Source: Acidobacteriota bacterium (GTDB lineage: Bacteria > Actinomycetota > Acidimicrobiia > Acidimicrobiales > RAAP-2). Taken from it: a stretch of DNA of 52,690 bases. Below, in pieces: positions 36,101 to 43,750 of this stretch (within the stretch, counting starts at the first letter, position 1; each line of letters begins with the position of its first letter). The stretch covers positions 1 to 52,690 of the forward strand of contig JAGWWX010000004.1 of NCBI GenBank assembly GCA_018970215.1, read 5' to 3'. Under the pieces are notes generated by a model, which was given only the letters and a program-made list of their open reading frames with translations, did not search any database and was not told where the DNA came from. The position numbers were made by a program, and so were the translations under genes.

Positions 36101-39100
36101 AACATTTCCGTTCACCACACCGACGGCGCCGCTGCAGATGTCCGACACCCACACGCGGCCTGCACTATCGATTGCCACACCGTTAATACAGTCAGCGCCG
36201 TTTAGGAACTTGTTCTGCCACTCTCCGGCAACGTAGTCATACACGTGGAGGAACCAGTTATCGGTCGCAAATACTGCTTCACCGTTCGGACCCATCGCCA
36301 TCTGATGCCCCGAGCCACTGTCGTTGTAGCCCATATTGGTGACTGAACCATCAGCGGCAACGTAGAAGATGTCGCTGCAGCTGTTCTGGACGTAGATACC
36401 GCCCTCGGGTCCGGGCAGGATATCGATGATGGCGCAGTCGTAACCGTACGTCGTCGAAATCGTGGCCGACGAGAACGTTTCCTGCAGGTTCGGATCAGAG
36501 CCCACGAACCCAATCCAGTTGTCGTACGCAATCCACCCCGTTCCCACGTGACGAATCACGTTGGGGTTCGGGAGGTTGACACTCGCACTACTACCGGACT
36601 CGCCCGCAGCGTTCACTGCTACCACCGACACGCTGTACATCACAAAGTTGGTGAGATCCGTAATGGTGCACGAATAGAGAGTCGGTGCGACGTCACACGA
36701 ACCAGCGAGACCACCACCCGGCGCGTAGGCGTACGCCACGTAACCGGTAATCGCACTGCCACCATCGGAGTCAGGTGCCGTCCAGTACGCAGTAATGGCC
36801 GACGTAAGAGCGACAACTGAAATATCGTTCGGCATCGACGGAGTTGTAAACGGTGTTTGATCTAGCTCATTCGATGGGTCGGAATCACCTACATCGTTCG
36901 TGGCCACGACCGAGACCGTGTAGGACGTTCCATTAGAGAGACCCGCGACCACACATGACGTTGCCGACGCGGCGGCCGAGCAGGTGAAGAGCGTTCCTTT
37001 CGCGTCGAGCGCGTACACCGTGAATCCGGTAATCGCGGAGCCGCCGTCCGCACCCGGAGTCCACGTCACGAGGAGTGACGCATTACCGGTGATCGCACTC
37101 ACCAGTGTGGGTGCACTCGGGGCAGCAATAGCGGGGGTTGGCGTTCCCAAAGTGACGGTTGACGCCGGCGACTCACCCGCATTATTCAAAGCGACCACCG
37201 AAAGTGAGTAGGTCGTGCCATTTGTTAGTCCGGTGACGATGCACGTGAGCTTGGACGTCGTGCAGGTAAAGACGCCGCCATCGCCGTCATCGGCGGTCAC
37301 GGTGTAGGAGTACACCGCTGACCCACCATCGCTCACCGGCGCCGACCACGCCACTTCCAGTGTTGCGTCGCCTGATGTCACGAGCACCGACTGCGGAGCA
37401 CTCGGAACCGCATAGGGCGTCGCCGAGGTGGCGTTCGACGCGGCGGAGTTGCCCTCGGAGTTCGTCGCTACAACCGTCACGACGTAAAGCACGCCATTGG
37501 TGAGTCCAGAAACGGTGCACGTCGTCGACGTCGTCGTGCAGGTAAAGACCCCGCCATCACCGTCGTCGACCGTCACGGTGTATCCCGTCAACGTCGTGCC
37601 GCCCAGCGTTGCCGGGGCCGACCACGCAACAGCCAACGAGCCATCGAGAGAAGTAACGGTATCGAGCTTCGGAGCTCCCGCGACAGTTGCCGGAGTTTCC
37701 GACGACGACGCGGAGGGAGAGGAGTTGCCAGTGATATTCGTCGCGACCACGGTCACTGCGTACGACGTTCCGTTCACGAGACTGGTAATCGTGCACGACG
37801 TCGTTGAGGTCGTACACGATCGTGTGTGCCCCGCGCCGTCATCCGCCGTTGCAACGTAGGACGTAATTGCTGATCCACCCGTCACGGCGGGAGCCGTCCA
37901 GCTCACTACCAACGAGGAGTTGCCCCGTGTGACAACGAGAGACGTCGGACTACCGGGAACGTCACCGGGTGTTCGCGTTAGCGCCGACGACGCTGCAGAA
38001 TTACCGGCCCCATTACTCGCCAACACAGTGATGGAATATGACGTTCCGTTCGTCAAGCCGGTAACTGAACAGGATGTTGTGGCCGTCGTGCACGTGAATT
38101 CACCGCCGCTGCCGTCGCGGGCATAGACGGTGTACCCCGTCAACGCACCACCACCGTCACTCGACGGAGGAGACCACGACACGGCCACGGAGCCAGACGA
38201 CGCAGTCGCCGTCACCGATAAGGGAGTGCCCGGAGGGTTGTACCCCGTTGTCACCGTTGAGCTCGGCGTTGCCGCAACCGAATACCCCGCGCTGTTGTGT
38301 GCGAAGACACGAATGGCATACGTAGTCGTTGTTGCGAGACCCGACAACGTGCACGTTCGGGTCACAAGGTCCGGATGACAACGAGAGATAAAACGGTTGG
38401 TTGATGCCACCAGCGCTACGGCCAGATAGTCGTCAATAACGGATCCACCGTCACGTGTCGGGGCATCAAAGCTCACGCCAATTGATTCGGGAGCGGGGGC
38501 CGCCACCACGTTCTGCGGCGCACTCGGTCTGTCAATTACGGTGACCGAACTACTCGATGTCGATGGATTCGACGTACCAGCCGCATTGGTTGCGGTGACC
38601 GAAAACGAGTACGCCAGACCGGCGGTGAGATCCGTAATCGTGCATGACGTCGATGTCGTTGAACACGTCTGACCCCCTGGCGACGCCGTGGCGGTGTAAC
38701 TGGTGACGGGCAGTGAGGGACTCGAGGACGGCTGCCACATCACTCGGGCGTGAAGGCCAAAGGCCGCAACAACAACGCCAGTTGGCGGTGTCGGAGCTTC
38801 CGCTCGAGGCGTTACCGTCACCGGTGCCGAGGGCAGTGACATACCGGTGGTTCCCACCGCGTACACGGACAACGTATAGGTCACGTCGTTGGCGAGACCA
38901 CGCACCACGCAGGAAGTTGTCGTGACGATGCACGTCGCATTATTGGGCTTTGCGATGACGACGTAGCGCGTCGCACCCGTCACACTCGACCAGTTCACCA
39001 GCGCCGACGAGTCACCGGCGGTCGCCACCACGTTCGTTGGTGCCGGAACCACAGCGTGGGGCCGCAGTGGGACGGAGTGTGGCGCACGGGAATTCAACTT

Positions 39101-39193
39101 CCCTCGGGAGTGACGCGTCACTGCGCCGGCCGGCGAGACGGTGGCCAACGCCAGACCTAGTACCGCAACCCACGCAACGATCCGGCGCGTCAT
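33143..39193 (-). CDS. Giant secreted FN3 / beta-propeller-like / C-type-lectin-like surface protein
   Basis: 2016 aa from ATG 39193, which overlaps the upstream stop as TGATG. A signal peptide occupies 1-24 (RRIVAWVAVLGLALATVSPA). Nine FN3 repeats of about 92 aa follow (about 51-877). A repeat-rich propeller-like region spans about 880-1120. A tenth FN3 domain is at about 1125-1230, and a bacterial Ig/cadherin-like repeat at about 1235-1340. A C-type-lectin-like domain is at about 1345-1530 (YYEPNNW, NDCYNDM, FIEYGGM). Two further FN3-like domains (about 1555-1745) and a second propeller-like region reach the C-terminus. No LPXTG or C-terminal anchor is seen, so it is probably released or held by a partner. 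Many FN3 repeats carry a close cysteine pair. Adhesion or glycan binding is inferred. Confidence 0.85.
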   Translation of the reverse strand: MTRRIVAWVAVLGLALATVSPAGAVTRHSRGKLNSRAPHSVPLRPHAVVPAPTNVVATAGDSSALVNWSSVTGATRYVVIAKPNNATCIVTTTSCVVRGLANDVTYTLSVYAVGTTGMSLPSAPVTVTPRAEAPTPPTGVVVAAFGLHARVMWQPSSSPSLPVTSYTATASPGGQTCSTTSTSCTITDLTAGLAYSFSVTATNAAGTSNPSTSSSSVTVIDRPSAPQNVVAAPAPESIGVSFDAPTRDGGSVIDDYLAVALVASTNRFISRCHPDLVTRTCTLSGLATTTTYAIRVFAHNSAGYSVAATPSSTVTTGYNPPGTPLSVTATASSGSVAVSWSPPSSDGGGALTGYTVYARDGSGGEFTCTTATTSCSVTGLTNGTSYSITVLASNGAGNSAASSALTRTPGDVPGSPTSLVVTRGNSSLVVSWTAPAVTGGSAITSYVATADDGAGHTRSCTTSTTSCTITSLVNGTSYAVTVVATNITGNSSPSASSSETPATVAGAPKLDTVTSLDGSLAVAWSAPATLGGTTLTGYTVTVDDGDGGVFTCTTTSTTCTVSGLTNGVLYVVTVVATNSEGNSAASNATSATPYAVPSAPQSVLVTSGDATLEVAWSAPVSDGGSAVYSYTVTADDGDGGVFTCTTSKLTCIVTGLTNGTTYSLSVVALNNAGESPASTVTLGTPTPAIAAPSAPTLVSAITGNASLLVTWTPGADGGSAITGFTVYALDAKGTLFTCSAAASATSCVVAGLSNGTSYTVSVVATNDVGDSDPSNELDQTPFTTPSMPNDISVVALTSAITAYWTAPDSDGGSAITGYVAYAYAPGGGLAGSCDVAPTLYSCTITDLTNFVMYSVSVVAVNAAGESGSSASVNLPNPNVIRHVGTGWIAYDNWIGFVGSDPNLQETFSSATISTTYGYDCAIIDILPGPEGGIYVQNSCSDIFYVAADGSVTNMGYNDSGSGHQMAMGPNGEAVFATDNWFLHVYDYVAGEWQNKFLNGADCINGVAIDSAGRVWVSDICSGAVGVVNGNVFDGISGATYNVTWYGDLCSPYRLAFDANDVLYIGSDCWGRYATFDTVHNTWTYVSDLNGYIASVYTVNNQALPLDTDVWPHRILKTGYSAMPQTPQPSTPTWGTVYTWGATWVQGRWNPSEFAGLNAPITSYTMTVTDESGTAHSCTTSAVSGPTTFDAGTPTCYVTGLTEGVSYSAAVVATNAAGDSAALVIGSCTTSQPSVSVPAVFSSLKPETSTLISAAATSGLPISVSNLPPNWMVSVYVTHGTVGLSWPNWRQTCGTYCMNYWGGRPVMVLEGSEESINHDLANLEIRPDSSQLPMKLYVIATPNNILYNPATDHYLQLMSNWGTFGTVLSAASQYSLFGMQGYLAAPLTLAQYQFLYGYASQFYMAITDDPAYIRDPVTGDLKFSYMYANNDPTTSWTEGYQSDPLASFQKWFIVAGPLAGTQFAQGAAMSGPGGNGVVGTGVGVNGFVPSFCYYEPNNWAMSESTLMQGTNDCYNDMSATTWGAGFIEYGGMAGDVRSAEANVVAIGQLDVVAPKLHAATDFAVSGNELAGFQATWTAPDNTAEVGLSEYRLSVYLQNADGTETLTWQGWCGWWQTSSWLAGMTLGKNYRVVLEAINNWGATPAQVFFTPGDPYVQITKVSLSVFGNEVTGTWTSTETYGSMWFSQMTISTMDGTYVTECRSLEGPGVNTCRVGGLTASTEYRVTIQGYGWWSGMGGGASTTVTTADKYEASNYRAVASIPTWPYSASVTPDGAVWYHSGNTIVRILNGAVTFTLDTTTALPENVSVGGSVARADNSVVYYTTGYGSYWFDTGILVVSATGDTTYLASTATNCANSIALYGENSVVVSNFYGLTVIDLSSGESSLLPGTTMWGYNYSYLVPSNDGQLYFFDRSGEMILHRYDGVDTNGDVLLTSVNVPGINWQGRAVIDGYLYNYEYDPAYNRYTILATNLSTGTSSALSNFQDMIGAPSFADVSSDGNLVARDNMVVYLIYTHQTS
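34604..35161 (-). other. C-type-lectin-like domain inside the giant protein
   Basis: Residues about 1345-1530 of the 2016-aa protein. The order WFIVAGPLAGTQF, then EPNNW, then NDCYNDM, then GFIEYGG follows the bacterial C-type-lectin pattern (W-x-GP-GT-F, EPN, DC, WND, EYGG). Calcium or glycan binding is not proven. Confidence 0.6.
36563..39043 (-). repeat. Nine tandem FN3-coding repeats of about 276 nt
   Basis: This stretch encodes nine consecutive FN3 domains (residues about 51-877). The best-matched neighbours are repeats 6 and 7, which share DDGDGGVFTCTT at positions exactly 276 nt apart (37567 and 37291). The others are diverged at DNA level, so the array is mostly old, with some recent duplication or gene conversion. 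Confidence 0.85.
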
Positions 39194-42100
39194 CAGATCA
39201 ACCTGCCCGTGAGCTGGAGTGCCGTCGCGACAACTACAACGACACCCGCCAGACGCGTCGCCCACGTCACTGGGTAGTCCTCACCGTCGAATGCCGAGAC
39301 GGCGGCATACAGAACATTGACGACCGCCATGAGAATGAGCAGTCCCGCGACCTGCCAAAAGCCGTCACTCGACAGCGTTGCCATCCACCGCCCGCCGAGG
39401 GTACCGATGGCGGCCATCACCCCGATGTTGGCGACCCCGCGGGGAATGGCACGATAGAGCGGCGTCGGCAGCGAACCACGCACCCAGCCACCCACTGACC
39501 CTTGAGCAATCTGCAAGACAACGAGTAGAGCGAGTACCCACGTCCACCCTAAGAATGCGTGCAAGAGAAGAGCAGTAAACACTTGTCGCAACACATGCGA
39601 TGCGCGATGCGCCCACGCGCGCTGTTCATCGAGGTCGATAGCGGTCACGGTCTCCAGGCGCTGGGGAAAATGAAGAGTCGAAACCGTCGACAACACGTAA
39701 CGCAATAACAGCGCCAGGCCAACGAAGAGACCAACGGTCGACGCACTGTGAACAATTGGGAGTTGGAGTCCGGCCGCCGACTCAGACGCACCGACGAGCT
39801 GCGTAGACAAAAATGCTCCAAAGAGGGGACCAATCACCATGTCGCCTGCTCGTTTCCACCGATCGTGGAGCGTCGCTAACTCCAATCGGATGAGTGGGCG
39901 TATCTGTTTCACGATGATGGCCGTTCCGAACAGCATGGCGGCCATTAGCGAAAAACTCACCAGCATCCCGAGAGAGAACATGTGGCCCGTCAACACACCC
40001 GCCAGCAAAGTAACGACGGTTGCCGTGAGCCCCGCCCAACCATCCAGTGCTCCACAGATCATCATGATGGTGAAGGGAACAAGGTGTCCGGGCGCGGGAT
40101 ACCCGTGCGTCTCAAGTGCATTAAAGACTGCGGCAGCTCCTCCGGCGATGGGCAGTACCAACGACGCGGAGCCAAACATTGCGCGTAGATACGACCCGTC
40201 TTGCACGCTCGACGCAATCATCGGACTAATCGGCGCAATTTTTCGTGGCCACTGAGAACTCACACGGTCCACCACACTGCGGCCGGGCAACTGCCACCAG
40301 CGCGAAGCGTCGCCTCGCCCAATGTTTTCGTGCACGGTGTCATCGAGTGCGGCACCAATCTGCTGAGTTGACATCGGGCCACTCGAACCACCCGACGAAC
40401 TGCCGCCGCCCGCCGAAGAGGGCGACGAACCACTCGCCATCGGTCGCGCCGCCACTCCACCACCGGTGGGCACCCGCACCGCCCCGACCGATCCAGCAAC
40501 ACTGGCCGCCACCGACGCAGTCGCCGCCACGGTGGCGGCGACTGCAACCAGGTTCGTGACCTGTTTCATGGTCTGCTCTGGATGCTCGGTCGGCACGAGT
40601 GGGGGCGCCTGCAAAACATCGTTGGCGCTTCCCGCCACGGTCGTGGTCGTCACTGCCTTGGCGTTGATATCGATGTACGACTTGGCGAAATTGTTCGGAT
40701 TGGTTTCGTCGATCGCCGTCATCACCAGTTGTGACTCTGGTTCGAGACGTGACAGCAGTGACGTCGGAATCGCGGTAGACGCTGTGACGGAACCATCGGC
40801 GCTCGCCGTTGTCGTCGCGGCGAGGTAGGTGCCCGCGATCACCAATTTGTGCGACTGACCGGCGTACGAGGCCGGAATCGGAACGTTCAATGTCACCACA
40901 CCGTTGACGTCCGCGATACCTGTTGCGAGCACGAGTGGCGTGGAGTGAAGAACCGTCGAGACGGTACTGCCTGGCACAAACCCTGACGATGTCATCGACA
41001 ACACGAAATACTGACCCGTGCCGGGAAAACCACCGAATGGAAAGGCGATGGTGTTGCCAGTGGAAAGGTCGGACGGCAAGGTTGCCGACGCCACGATGGT
41101 TCCTTGAACGGCCGTGTTATTCGTCGAGGGAGCGAGAAGTGTTGACCACGCCGTTGGGTTCGTGGAGGGCGGGATGGTGAATGTTCCGAGGGTTTCGCTT
41201 CCGGTGACGGCAATATTCACGTTGGACCCTGGCGTGAATCCACGCCCCGTCGTTTGAACAACGGGATCGGATGTTGGATCCGACGGTGGTTGCATCAGCA
41301 TGGAGACATTGCCATTGGTCCCCGTGCGAGGTCCGCCCGCTTCGGGTGGCAAGGTCGTCGTGGACGGCACAATATCGACGGAACTGGTGACAACGGGAGC
41401 GGTGTAGTTCGTGGACGCGACGCGAACAGTCACCACGTAGGAACCAATCGACGTTGGGGCAACGGGGGAACATTGAGTAGGCGAGGTCACGGGACAGTAC
41501 GAAATGCTGATCGGCACCGACGCGGGAGTTACGTTTGGTGTCACGGGATGTGCGAGACCGTCGGTGACGGCCGACACGCTCGCTACTTTGATGACTGCCG
41601 GTGCCGGTGCCACAACAAGGCTGCGCACGACGGGCGTTGCGGCGGCGTAGGACAATGTTCCCGACTGCGTCGCCGTCACAGTGCATAGGCCGGCGGACAC
41701 GAAGGTCAGTTGGTTGCCGACCACGGCGCAACTTCCCGTCGCCGTGAAGACGACCGGTTGGCCCGACGTAGCCGAGCCCACTAGTGTCCGCGAACCGGCA
41801 CCAAAGATCGCCGGTGCGAGAGCGCTAAACGTGATTGATTGTGACTGTGCCGCGACTGACGACGTCATGGTCGCGGGCGACGACAAGCCCACGGCGTTTT
41901 GGGCGACGACGGAAGCGGTGTACGTATCTCCGGCGGGCACCGCAGTAATGGTGCAACTCAACGTTGGACTACTCAGGGATGCGGGCGAACAGGATTCGCC
42001 ATCCAACATGGCGGTGTAGCCCGTGATGGGACTGAATCCGTCACTCACCGGCGCGGTCCAGCTCAGAGTTGCGGTCACGAGACCATTCGTCGGCGCCGAC

Positions 42101-43152
42101 CACTGCACACCAAGGTTGCGTGGAGACGAAGGAGCAACCGGTGTAGCGGCCACGACAGCGGCTCGCAGATTGCGCAGACTCATCACATCGAAGCGTGACG
42201 ACGTTGAGGCATTCACCGCCGAGACTCCCATGCGCAGGGTGGAGGGCACTGTCGACGACGGCCATGCCCACGTCGGTAACGCGATGTCGAGAACAGTCAC
42301 CAGACCGCGGCCATCGCCACTGTCCACTGCAACCGTAAGTTCAGCTAACGATGATGTGAAATTTGGTGGCAGGACACTGACAAAGAAATGTTGCCAGCCG
42401 GTGGAGGGGTCCGCCTGGTGTAGTGGGCCGACTGTCTTCGTAGACGTCGCCAACGCACCGAAGGGTTGAGCAGTTGACGAGACGAAGCAGTACCCCGATA
42501 GTCCGCGGCCAGAACTCGTGTCGCCCGCTCGCACGACGACTTGATTTGCGGTCGAAGTGGCGGAGTTCCATCCGACCGCAGGACACGACGCAGAATTGGT
42601 TGATGCCGCGTCACCCGCAGCGTCAAACGTGATACCGAGAACGGCACCGGGGAGTCCACCGGAAGTTTCGCCGTATCCGCCAGCGATCGCGGAAGAGGGA
42701 ACTGTTGGACTCGTGACCGAGGAATCTACGATCCACAGTGTCCTCGCCCCGCCACCGCCGCCATATGACTGAGAGTCAAACTCAGCGTAGAGAGCGCTTG
42801 AGGACGGAAACGTTTGCTGAACTAACACTCCTGATGCATTGATGCTGGACGAAGTGGTATCCGTTAAAAGAATTTGCGCGCCCTCACCGTCGTCCACCAC
42901 TCCGGATGAAGGGGAACACGAATTGGTCCCAGCCGCAATAGACGTCAGGCAGGGCAGACTCGCCGTGGAGCTAGTGGGGGTGAGAAATTTCACGGTGGAG
43001 GGAACCGACACAGCGTCGCCAATCGATTCCGAAATCAACGTCGTCACGCCGCTTCCCGTGGGCAGGGCCGAGGCGGAACCAGGTAGCCCGACAGCAAAGA
43101 ACGGTGAAAGCACGAGTGAAATTGCGGCGATGGGTCGCCAGGGGAACCCCAC
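39193..43152 (-). CDS. L-type-lectin-domain protein fused to a polytopic membrane module
   Basis: 1319 aa from GTG 43152, which has an AGAGGTG ribosome site just upstream; an in-frame GTG seven codons earlier is less likely. Signal peptide at 1-30. An L-type (legume) lectin-like domain spans about 40-335 (LYAEFDSQSYGGGGG, GGLPGAVLGITFD). An FN3 domain (about 340-435), a bacterial SITF-type repeat (about 438-515), an MBG-like domain (about 518-595) and two GFxPGS Ig-like modules (about 625-830) follow. Next come a hydrophobic alanine-rich segment (about 865-890), a Gly/Ser linker (about 900-926) and, unusually, nine or ten transmembrane helices from about 990 to the end. I do not recognise the membrane module. 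It is first in the operon and translationally coupled to the giant FN3 gene. Confidence 0.8.
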   Translation of the reverse strand: MGFPWRPIAAISLVLSPFFAVGLPGSASALPTGSGVTTLISESIGDAVSVPSTVKFLTPTSSTASLPCLTSIAAGTNSCSPSSGVVDDGEGAQILLTDTTSSSINASGVLVQQTFPSSSALYAEFDSQSYGGGGGARTLWIVDSSVTSPTVPSSAIAGGYGETSGGLPGAVLGITFDAAGDAASTNSASCPAVGWNSATSTANQVVVRAGDTSSGRGLSGYCFVSSTAQPFGALATSTKTVGPLHQADPSTGWQHFFVSVLPPNFTSSLAELTVAVDSGDGRGLVTVLDIALPTWAWPSSTVPSTLRMGVSAVNASTSSRFDVMSLRNLRAAVVAATPVAPSSPRNLGVQWSAPTNGLVTATLSWTAPVSDGFSPITGYTAMLDGESCSPASLSSPTLSCTITAVPAGDTYTASVVAQNAVGLSSPATMTSSVAAQSQSITFSALAPAIFGAGSRTLVGSATSGQPVVFTATGSCAVVGNQLTFVSAGLCTVTATQSGTLSYAAATPVVRSLVVAPAPAVIKVASVSAVTDGLAHPVTPNVTPASVPISISYCPVTSPTQCSPVAPTSIGSYVVTVRVASTNYTAPVVTSSVDIVPSTTTLPPEAGGPRTGTNGNVSMLMQPPSDPTSDPVVQTTGRGFTPGSNVNIAVTGSETLGTFTIPPSTNPTAWSTLLAPSTNNTAVQGTIVASATLPSDLSTGNTIAFPFGGFPGTGQYFVLSMTSSGFVPGSTVSTVLHSTPLVLATGIADVNGVVTLNVPIPASYAGQSHKLVIAGTYLAATTTASADGSVTASTAIPTSLLSRLEPESQLVMTAIDETNPNNFAKSYIDINAKAVTTTTVAGSANDVLQAPPLVPTEHPEQTMKQVTNLVAVAATVAATASVAASVAGSVGAVRVPTGGGVAARPMASGSSPSSAGGGSSSGGSSGPMSTQQIGAALDDTVHENIGRGDASRWWQLPGRSVVDRVSSQWPRKIAPISPMIASSVQDGSYLRAMFGSASLVLPIAGGAAAVFNALETHGYPAPGHLVPFTIMMICGALDGWAGLTATVVTLLAGVLTGHMFSLGMLVSFSLMAAMLFGTAIIVKQIRPLIRLELATLHDRWKRAGDMVIGPLFGAFLSTQLVGASESAAGLQLPIVHSASTVGLFVGLALLLRYVLSTVSTLHFPQRLETVTAIDLDEQRAWAHRASHVLRQVFTALLLHAFLGWTWVLALLVVLQIAQGSVGGWVRGSLPTPLYRAIPRGVANIGVMAAIGTLGGRWMATLSSDGFWQVAGLLILMAVVNVLYAAVSAFDGEDYPVTWATRLAGVVVVVATALQLTGRLI
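42148..43035 (-). other. L-type lectin-like domain
   Basis: Residues about 40-335 of the 1319-aa protein. AEFDSQSYGGGGG, the GGYGETSGGLPGAVLGITFD stretch and the later HFFVSVLPP and ELTVAVDSGDG strands follow the legume-lectin jelly-roll order. In the family, the aspartate of AEFDS and the following loop form the sugar/calcium site. Confidence 0.6.
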
Positions 43153-43288
43153 TCTTTCACCTCTTTCACACACTCAAAGAAACTACGTTTCGGTGCAAGA
43201 AGTCTAGGAAATTACGAACTCTTGGTCTAGTGCGCCAAAAAAGAGCCTATTTTTTAGGGCTTGTGGCGGACCAGACTACGATTTCTCC
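43153..43288. promoter_or_regulatory. Intergenic region upstream of the lectin operon and of tRNA-Lys
   Basis: At 136 bp this is the longest gene-free stretch in the window. It must drive the lectin operon leftward and tRNA-Lys rightward. It contains an A6/T6-rich inverted repeat (43233-43268). A -10-like TACGAT at 43277-43282 lies just before the tRNA. No convincing -35 was found for either side. Confidence 0.45.
43237..43261 (-). terminator. Hairpin plus T6 tract on the minus strand, terminator or attenuator
   Basis: 43244-43249 pairs with 43255-43261 (six pairs, one bulge) around a short A/T loop. On the minus strand it is followed directly by CTTTTTT. Orientation suggests it stops leftward transcripts before the lectin operon, either antisense read-through from the tRNA/trx side or the operon's own leader. 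The stem has only four GC pairs, so strength is uncertain. Confidence 0.4.
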
Positions 43289-43364
43289 GGGCCGCTAGCT
43301 CATCGGGAAGAGCAGGAGACTTTTAATCTCAAGGTGCCGGGATCGAGACCCGGGCGGCCCACCA
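43289..43364 (+). tRNA. tRNA-Lys (anticodon TTT), CCA encoded
   Basis: The acceptor stem GGGCCGC pairs with GCGGCCC, followed by A and an encoded CCA (43362-43364). The D-stem is GCTC/GAGC, the anticodon loop is CTTTTAA, and the T-stem is CCGGG/CCCGG. Two departures from the canonical form are visible: a G-A mismatch at the first anticodon-stem pair (27-43) and an ATCGAGA T-loop in place of the usual TTC start. The next gene starts 14 nt after CCA. Confidence 0.93.
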
Positions 43365-43378
43365 ACATAGGAGGCCCC

Positions 43379-43750
43379 GTGGCGACCACGTCAATCACTG
43401 CCGAAACCTTTGACAACGTCGTCACCGCGGGTGGCACGGTAGTTCTGGACTTTTGGGCGGCGTGGTGTGGCCCGTGTCGCACATTCGCTCCAATTTTCGA
43501 AAAAGTGTCGGATTCTTTTCCCGATGTGACATTCGGAAAAATAGATACCGAGGATCAACAAGACCTCGCCCGGGCATTCAACATCATGTCAATACCAACG
43601 CTGATGATCATTCGCGATCAAATTGTGATTTTCCATCAGGCGGGTGTCGTTCCTGAAGCAGCTCTGACCGACCTCGTGACGCAGGCACTCGCACTCGACA
43701 TGGATGCAGTGCGCGACGACATTGCGAACGACGAATCAGATGAGCAGTGA
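43379..43750 (+). CDS. trx: Thioredoxin
   Basis: 123 aa. The redox site WCGPC is at C30/C33 and the cis-proline loop reads SIPTLMI. The start is GTG 43379 because a full AGGAGG (43369-43374) lies 4 nt upstream; a longer frame from 43334 would translate the tRNA. A short acidic tail (about 15 residues) follows the fold. The gene sits 14 nt behind tRNA-Lys and overlaps the next gene by 11 nt, so tRNA, thioredoxin and the oxidase probably share a transcript. Confidence 0.95.
   Translation: MATTSITAETFDNVVTAGGTVVLDFWAAWCGPCRTFAPIFEKVSDSFPDVTFGKIDTEDQQDLARAFNIMSIPTLMIIRDQIVIFHQAGVVPEAALTDLVTQALALDMDAVRDDIANDESDEQ

Noticed and set aside
36563-39043. Possible CRISPR or other non-coding tandem array
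   Set aside because: Repeats are about 276 nt, in frame and encode FN3 domains; there are no short identical repeats with unique spacers.
43289-43364. tRNA-Lys as an integration site of a genomic island carrying the lectin operon
   Set aside because: I found no integrase, no repeated copy of the tRNA 3' end and no mobile gene on either side. The lectin genes may still be strain-variable, but there is no direct sign of integration.
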